From Brachybacterium sp. FME24 (GTDB lineage: Bacteria > Actinomycetota > Actinomycetes > Actinomycetales > Dermabacteraceae): DNA of 64,000 nucleotides. The notes below the pieces were generated by a model, which was given only the letters and a program-made list of their open reading frames with translations, was not told the DNA's origin and searched no databases. Below, piece after piece: positions 59,531 to 64,000 of this stretch. The stretch is taken from assembly GCF_014897705.1 (NCBI RefSeq), contig NZ_JABUXV010000014.1, positions 56,739-120,738 of the forward strand. The letters are read 5' to 3'. The position numbers and the translations under genes were made by a program. Position 1 is the stretch's first letter, and each line of letters starts with the position of its first letter.

Positions 59531-60412
59531 ATGCGTATCCGAGCCGCCGCTGTCGTCGTCCAGAACGGATGTGTTCTTCTCATGCACCGTCGGCGCGACG
59601 GCCGCACGTACAGCGTGCTGCCCGGAGGCGGCATCGACGAGGGCGAGGTGGCGCAGGATGCCTGCCTGCGCGAGCTGCAGGAGGAGACCGGCCTGACCGG
59701 AACGCTCGGGGCGCTGCTGCCGACGCCGTGGGAGATCGAAGCGCCCGCTCTGTATTTCTCCGTGCGCACGGAGCCGGCCCAGCCAGTCCTCGGCGGCCCG
59801 GAGAGGCTACGCGGCAGCGAGGAGAACTCGTACGAGCCCGCCTGGGTCCCGCTGGACCAGGTCGACTCCCTGGATCTGGTCCCCGCCGCCGCCCGCGCCG
59901 CGGTGCAGCTGGCTTCTGAGGCTCACCAGGCCGGCGCAGGGCATGGCACTGCGCGGTCGCCCGACGGCGGCGATATCGCTGGTGCGCAGGCGGTGGTGCG
60001 CGAAGCGACCAGCACCGACGACGCCGCACTGTGGCCCTTGGCCTCCGCGCTCGCGACCTCCTACCAGCCCACGTGGACCCACTTCCGCGAGGGCCTGCGC
60101 AGCATCGTCGCTGATCCTGACGCGACGGTGATCGTTGCTGTGGAGGGCGAGAACCTGATCGGCTATGTGCACGTCCTCGTCCACGAGGCGTTCCACGCCG
60201 ACGGCGCCATCGGATGGATCGAGGAGCTGATGGTTCATGAGGACCGACGAGGAACTGGCTGCGGACGGGTCCTGATGGCGGCTGCCGAGCACTGGGCGCG
60301 GGACACCGCGGACGTTGCGTACATCGCGGTGGCGACTCGTCGGGCCGAGCGCTTCTATCAGGCGATCGGGTACCAGGCCTCGGCGACGTACTTCAAGAAG
60401 GCGTTCCGCTGA
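59531..60412 (+). CDS. NUDIX hydrolase-GNAT acetyltransferase fusion
   Basis: The 293-residue product joins two enzymes. Residues 1-130 form a NUDIX hydrolase with a perfect box starting at Gly33 (GGIDEGE, then RELQEETGL to Leu55), cleaving nucleoside-diphosphate derivatives. Residues about 150-293 are a GNAT acetyltransferase with IEELMVHEDRRGTGCGRVLM and AERFYQAIGYQASA. An Ala/Gly-rich linker connects them. The separate domains are common; this order in one polypeptide is less so and suggests linked substrates. The single frame without stop or coupling rules out an annotation join. Confidence 0.87.
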   Translation: MRIRAAAVVVQNGCVLLMHRRRDGRTYSVLPGGGIDEGEVAQDACLRELQEETGLTGTLGALLPTPWEIEAPALYFSVRTEPAQPVLGGPERLRGSEENSYEPAWVPLDQVDSLDLVPAAARAAVQLASEAHQAGAGHGTARSPDGGDIAGAQAVVREATSTDDAALWPLASALATSYQPTWTHFREGLRSIVADPDATVIVAVEGENLIGYVHVLVHEAFHADGAIGWIEELMVHEDRRGTGCGRVLMAAAEHWARDTADVAYIAVATRRAERFYQAIGYQASATYFKKAFR

Positions 60413-60457
60413 CCGCGACCCACGACCCCTCGCGGCCCGTGGCCGCCCGGAGCGGGC

Positions 60458-60850
60458 TCAGGACTCGTCGGTACCCTCGCTCATCGCCGGGCGCAGCTCG
60501 ACCGTCTCGCCACGGGCGCCGAAGAGGTTGGCGATCTCCTCGGCGCGCTCCAGAGTGTCGACGTCGACGACGAAGAACCCTGCGAGGTGCTCCTTGCCCT
60601 CGGCGTACGGGCCGTCGATCGCGACCTTCCGGCCGTCCTTCCAACGGAACAGCCGCGATGTGGAGGGCGCGGCCAGGGCCTCGGCGTGGACGAGCTCCCC
60701 GCGCTCCAGGACCTGCGCGAAGCCTTCGTCGAACGCTCTGCCTCCGGCGTCACGCTCCTCCTGGGGGAGAGCCTGCTGCTCGGGCAGATAGTCCGCGGTG
60801 GGGTGCCCCCAGGGCTGTGGGTTCGAGTGAATGAGGATCACGTACTTCAT
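60458..60850 (-). CDS. YCII-related (DGPF) domain protein
   Basis: This 130-residue protein has the YCII/DGPF fold: MKYVILIHSNPQPWG, a long helix, KVAIDGPYAEGKEHLAGFFVVDVD (the DGPF motif) and LERAEEIANLFGARGETVELRP. Such proteins often sit beside ECF sigma factors, but none is visible here. The function is unknown. ATG 60850 has AAGGAGCAG upstream; longer in-frame starts lack support. Confidence 0.87.
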   Translation of the reverse strand: MKYVILIHSNPQPWGHPTADYLPEQQALPQEERDAGGRAFDEGFAQVLERGELVHAEALAAPSTSRLFRWKDGRKVAIDGPYAEGKEHLAGFFVVDVDTLERAEEIANLFGARGETVELRPAMSEGTDES

Positions 60851-60960
60851 GACTGCTCCTTCATGGTGGTCTCGGCACTCGGAGACAACTGCGCCTCCAC
60901 CATCATGGCGAAGCCGGTGCCGGATTCTCGACAGGTCGCCGACGATCACGCCACGGAACG

Positions 60961-61623
60961 TCAGTGCGTGACTTCGACCCGGCCCACCGCGGTGACCGGG
61001 GAGACCCGGCCGTCGGCGAGCCGGTACTGGCAGCCCACGATGCCGAGGTTCCCCGCGGCGACCGCGTCGCTGATGACCCTGGACTTGCGCATGAGGGCGT
61101 TGATGGTCTCGTCGAGGTGACGGCGGCCCACGGCATCCGCATCGATCAGATCGGGGTCGACGTACGGGCTGACCTGCTGCGTGGCGAACCATTCCTGTTG
61201 GACGGCGGGCTGGATCTCCTCGAGCTCGTGCTTGATGGCGGGGGTGACCTCGCTCGGTGACGCGGTGGTCTGATTGATCGCCGCGGCCACCGCCCCGCAG
61301 GAGCCGTGCGCGAGGACGACGATCACGGCGACGCCGAGCTCGGAGACGGCGAACTCCATGGTCGCGGTCGTGTTCTGGTTGGCGATCTGCCCGATGTTCC
61401 GCACCACGAACAGGTCACCCAGCCCGCAGTCGAAGAGGATCTCCGCCGCGACCCGCGAATCGGAACAGCCCAGGAACGCCGCGTTCGGGGCCTGGCTGCC
61501 GGCCAGCTCGCTGCGACGCGCAGCGTTCTGCTGTGGGTGGAGCAGGCGCCCCTCGATGAATCGCTCGTTCCCCTGCGCGAGCTCATCCCATGCCTGCTGG
61601 ACGGTGACGCGGGGTGAAGTCAT
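60961..61623 (-). CDS. Beta-class carbonic anhydrase
   Basis: This 220-residue enzyme interconverts CO2 and bicarbonate. Zinc ligands are Cys53 in GCSDSR (with the Asp55-Arg57 dyad), His106 and Cys109 in HGSCGA. The rest follows the family, including VVRNIGQIANQNT and GNLGIVGCQYRLADGRV near the end. No signal peptide is present, so it is cytosolic. ATG 61623 has an AAGGA element nine bases upstream. Confidence 0.94.
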   Translation of the reverse strand: MTSPRVTVQQAWDELAQGNERFIEGRLLHPQQNAARRSELAGSQAPNAAFLGCSDSRVAAEILFDCGLGDLFVVRNIGQIANQNTTATMEFAVSELGVAVIVVLAHGSCGAVAAAINQTTASPSEVTPAIKHELEEIQPAVQQEWFATQQVSPYVDPDLIDADAVGRRHLDETINALMRKSRVISDAVAAGNLGIVGCQYRLADGRVSPVTAVGRVEVTH

Positions 61624-61779
61624 GGTGAGGATCCTTGGGGTTGAGCGGGTTCGAGCGACAGAACGTGCAGGAGGGCCCGTGTCCGGGACGTGCTCCCGCC
61701 GCAGAATACTCTCCCTGTGCGCGTCGACCGGGCGCTGCGATCTTCCGGCCGAAGGGGCCGCCCCGATAGGGTTGCCTCG

Positions 61780-61839
61780 ATGATGACCAGTCAGGCTCCG
61801 ACGGGCCGCTCCCGGAACGGTTACCTGGTCGTGGCCTGA
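61780..61839 (+). CDS. Possible 19-residue leaderless ORF upstream of the VOC gene
   Basis: ATG 61780 follows TAGGGT (61767-61772) by seven bases and encodes a short peptide ending GYLVVA. It ends 60 bases before the VOC gene. It could be a leader peptide or chance; the frame is open from GTG 61717. Confidence 0.25.
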   Translation: MMTSQAPTGRSRNGYLVVA

Positions 61840-61899
61840 TCCGCGCCCCTCCTGACGTCAGTGCGAACTCGACCTCACCGACACTGACCCAGGAGAACC

Positions 61900-62274
61900 A
61901 TGACTGCTCGTTTCAACCACACCATCATCGCTTCGACGGATCCGGCCGAGATGGCCGCCTTCTATCGCGACCTGCTCGAGGCCGACGACGCCCCGGACTG
62001 GGGCCCTTTCGTCAACCTCCAGATCGCCGACGGGGTCCTGCTGCAGTTCGCCATTCCGCCGTTGGAGTTCCCGCCCCAGCACTACGCCTACCTGCTCGAC
62101 GACGCCCATTTCGATCGTGCCTACGCGACGATCGTCGGCCAGGAGATCGAGCATTGGGCCGACCCCCAGCGGTCACGCCCCGGGGAGATCAACGACGGGC
62201 ACGGCGGCCGAGGCGTCTACCTGCTCGACCCCTCGGGCCACTACCTGGAACTGATCACCCGCCCCTATCTCTGA
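61900..62274 (+). CDS. VOC superfamily (glyoxalase/bleomycin resistance-like) protein
   Basis: The 124-residue protein has two beta-alpha-beta-beta-beta repeats: FNHTIIASTDPAEMAAFYRDLL with VNLQIADGVLLQFA, and HYAYLLDDAHFDRAY with GRGVYLLDPSGHYLELITRP. The His and Glu positions for a metal site are present. Members are lyases, dioxygenases or binding proteins; the substrate is unknown. ATG 61900 has AGGAG six bases upstream. Confidence 0.87.
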   Translation: MTARFNHTIIASTDPAEMAAFYRDLLEADDAPDWGPFVNLQIADGVLLQFAIPPLEFPPQHYAYLLDDAHFDRAYATIVGQEIEHWADPQRSRPGEINDGHGGRGVYLLDPSGHYLELITRPYL

Positions 62275-62353
62275 GGGGCTCATGCTCGCTGGCGGTGCGA
62301 GCCCGCAGGGGCCGGCGGCGAGGATCGGCCCGGGCGGCGGGCACCCGGGCGTC

Positions 62354-62359
62354 TACGAT
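62354..62359 (+). promoter_or_regulatory. -10 element of leaderless DJ-1/PfpI gene
   Basis: TACGAT lies six bases before ATG 62366. Confidence 0.45.
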
Positions 62360-62365
62360 CGATGG

Positions 62366-63109
62366 ATGACTGCCGTGCATGTCGTCGCGCCCCTGTTCCC
62401 GGATGTCACCCAACTGGATCTCACCGGTCCGATCCAGGTGCTCTCGCGCCTCCCGGGGGCGCAGGTCTCCCTGGCCTGGCACGACCTCGAACCGGTCGCC
62501 ACGGACTCGGGCTTCTCGATCCTGCCGACGACGACCTTCGACGCTGCCCCGCAGGCCGACGTCCTCATGGTCCCCGGAGGTCAGGGCGCGTTCGCGCTGA
62601 TGGACGATGACGCGGCGCTGGACTTCGTGCGGCGCCAGGCGGCCGGTGCCCGCTACGTCACGAGCGTGTGCACGGGATCTTTCGTCCTCGGTGCGGCGGG
62701 CCTGCTGCAGGGCAGACGGGCCACGACGCACTGGGCATCGCACCCCCTGCTCGAGATCCTGGGGGCGGTGCCGGTTAAGGAACGCGTGGTGCGCGACGGC
62801 AGCATCCTCACCGGCGGCGGCGTCACCAGCGGCATCGATCTCGCCCTGGTCGTCGCGGCGGAGATGTGCGGCGACGAGATCGCGCGGCGCATCCAGCTGC
62901 ATCTGGAGTACGACCCGCACCCACCGTTCGATGCAGGCTCGCCGGACCGCCCCGAGGCCGATCCGCGCCAGATCGAGGATTCGAGGGACGCCGCCCGGCG
63001 CGATCGCGGCGGTCTCGTCGAGCGCGCCGCCGCGCGCCTGCGCATCGGGAAGAACGCCACGATCGACGACTCCGCGGGCACGGTGCGCCTCGGGCAGGAG
63101 GGCTCCTGA
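62366..63109 (+). CDS. DJ-1/PfpI family protein (isonitrile hydratase-like)
   Basis: This 247-residue protein has a DJ-1/PfpI domain in residues 1-185: LFPDVTQLDLTGPIQVL, VLMVPGGQGAF, the nucleophile in TSVCTGSFVLGAAGLL, and RATTHWASHPLL. The DLTGP motif and the ITGGGVTSGIDLAL-like SILTGGGVTSGIDLAL end are those of the isonitrile hydratase/ThiJ branch. No AraC DNA-binding domain follows, only a 50-residue charged tail. The leaderless start at ATG 62366 is preferred to the longer frame from 62282. Confidence 0.87.
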   Translation: MTAVHVVAPLFPDVTQLDLTGPIQVLSRLPGAQVSLAWHDLEPVATDSGFSILPTTTFDAAPQADVLMVPGGQGAFALMDDDAALDFVRRQAAGARYVTSVCTGSFVLGAAGLLQGRRATTHWASHPLLEILGAVPVKERVVRDGSILTGGGVTSGIDLALVVAAEMCGDEIARRIQLHLEYDPHPPFDAGSPDRPEADPRQIEDSRDAARRDRGGLVERAAARLRIGKNATIDDSAGTVRLGQEGS

Positions 63110-63240
63110 CCCCTCACCACCGCACCTCGGTTCGGCCCCGGTGCGCCCGACGTCTCTATTGCGGCGGGACTCCACGAGGTCAGCACACCAACGCTCAGGC
63201 GCGTCGCCCTGCGCATCGACTTTCACGAAAGGACCGAAGA

Positions 63241-63780
63241 ATGACGTCCGATCAGGGCCAGTCCCGCCCAGAGCCCCCTCTTGCGGCGGATGAAGTCGCC
63301 ACACTGGTCGGGTTCCTGGAATATCAGCGGGCGACGATTGCCTGGAAGTGCTCGGGACTTGAAAACCTGGAACTGAACATGACGGTAGGCCCCTCGACGA
63401 TGACTCTCGGTGGGCTGCTCAAGCACCTTGCCTACTACGAGGACCACTGGTTCTCGCATCACCTTCGAGGCAACCCGCGCAAGACCATATGGGATGCCGT
63501 CAACTGGGACGCCGAACCTGACTGGGAGTGGACCTCGGCCGCCGAGGACTCACCCGAGACCCTTCGAGCCCTGTGGAGCGACGCGGTCTCGCAGTCCCGC
63601 TGCATGCTCGGTGAAGCCCTGGCGGAGGGCGGCCTGGGCGTGCTTGCCGGGCGCGGTCTGCCGGATGGTCGCGTTCCGACCGCGCGGTGGATCCTCGTAC
63701 ACATGATCGAGGAGTACGCCCGCCACAATGGGCACGCGGACCTCATCCGCGAGTCTGTCGACGGGCTGATCGGTGAATAA
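63241..63780 (+). CDS. DinB/DUF664 family protein
   Basis: The 179-residue four-helix DinB-fold protein is of the DUF664 group. Metal-ligand histidines are visible in LLKHLAYYEDHWF and HMIEEYARHNGHADL, with the TLGGLLKHL helix typical of mycothiol/bacillithiol-linked transferases. The activity is unknown. ATG 63241 has AAAGGA six bases upstream; the frame is open into the preceding region but the family begins here. Confidence 0.88.
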   Translation: MTSDQGQSRPEPPLAADEVATLVGFLEYQRATIAWKCSGLENLELNMTVGPSTMTLGGLLKHLAYYEDHWFSHHLRGNPRKTIWDAVNWDAEPDWEWTSAAEDSPETLRALWSDAVSQSRCMLGEALAEGGLGVLAGRGLPDGRVPTARWILVHMIEEYARHNGHADLIRESVDGLIGE

Positions 63781-63804
63781 CCCTTGTCGGGGAGGAGTCG
63801 CTCA

Positions 63805-63939
63805 GTGAAGCGCGTCGGTCCGCTTCCCCGTGAAGAGTACTGGAGGGCGCTGGCGAAATGTATTCGGAGCATTAAAGCTGCGAGTCCGCAATTGTGGTGT
63901 CGCATGTTTCGAGCTGGAGCGTCCCATTATTGGAGGTAG
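63805..63939 (+). CDS. Possible small protein of 44 residues
   Basis: GTG 63805 has a strong GGGGAGGAG seven bases upstream and runs to TAG at 63937. The product is basic and aromatic-rich (EEYWRALAKCIRSIKAA, then SHYWR). The region is noticeably lower in GC than the rest of the window. It may be a real small gene, a fragment of a longer one, or chance. Nothing is recognised from there to the right edge. Confidence 0.3.
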   Translation: MKRVGPLPREEYWRALAKCIRSIKAASPQLWCRMFRAGASHYWR

Positions 63940-64000
63940 CGCTAGCCTCGATCTTTCATGGGGTCGGTAGGTCCGCTCGGTCGGCGTCGTTGCCGATCTT

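Overview
The window is high-GC chromosomal DNA of an actinobacterium. The evidence is a DUF6049-family gene beside pcnA, the rpsF-ssb-rpsR-rplI operon, DtxR-type iron control, many apparently leaderless genes and strong G/C third-position bias. Gene content and the cysteine-free S18 would suit a Brachybacterium-like (Dermabacteraceae) organism, but that genus assignment is inference. DUF6049-pcnA, a class A PBP and the rpsF operon lie close to oriC in several actinobacteria, so the left third is probably conserved backbone.

Layout. 1-6.8 kb: DUF6049 envelope protein (runs off the left edge), CCA-adding enzyme and class A PBP. 7.1-11.4 kb: siderophore uptake cluster (binding lipoprotein, two permeases, ATPase) behind a DtxR/IdeR box. 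11.5-18 kb: zinc-ribbon microprotein, S9 peptidase, rpsF-ssb-rpsR-rplI followed by an unusual array of tandem hairpin repeats, a bL12-like protein, an amino-acid permease and tRNA-Leu(CAG). 18-22 kb: Tat-exported phosphoesterase, monoacylglycerol-lipase-like hydrolase and aldehyde dehydrogenase. 22.3-26.0 kb: an accessory insertion. It holds one large gene with a Cap4/DUF4297-like nuclease domain, a STAND NTPase and a helical C-terminus, which is a candidate anti-phage protein. It is flanked by an internally deleted remnant and an intact copy of a NYN-domain gene.

26-31 kb: formaldehyde dehydrogenase and a small sugar-catabolic group (Gfo/Idh/MocA oxidoreductase, TIM-barrel isomerase, ROK regulator). 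31-38.4 kb: SelO, a mechanosensitive-channel-like membrane protein, a PfpI-like protein, an acidic protein, a DUF4091 protein and a carboxylesterase with a short leader ORF. 38.6-41.5 kb: two coupled CNNM/CorC-type transporters preceded by a proline/arginine-rich leader ORF. 41.5-48 kb: methyltransferase, the PpsR-PpsA pair, cupin and LarC. 48-64 kb: a patchwork of single genes (type-B esterase, GNAT, DksA/TraR with a DUF1016 nuclease, APH-like kinase, DUF402, HD phosphohydrolase, lipoprotein, SGNH hydrolase divergent from its TetR regulator, F420-reductase-like protein, frameshifted MFS transporter, NUDIX-GNAT fusion, YCII, carbonic anhydrase, VOC, DJ-1/PfpI and DUF664).

Functional links. 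Iron starvation should relieve DtxR repression of the siderophore importer. PpsR is expected to switch PpsA by phosphorylating the residue two before its catalytic histidine. The TetR protein probably controls the divergent SGNH hydrolase through an inverted repeat that covers the hydrolase's -10 element. A recurring TAnnnT-N6/7-start-codon arrangement indicates that at least fourteen genes here are transcribed without a leader.
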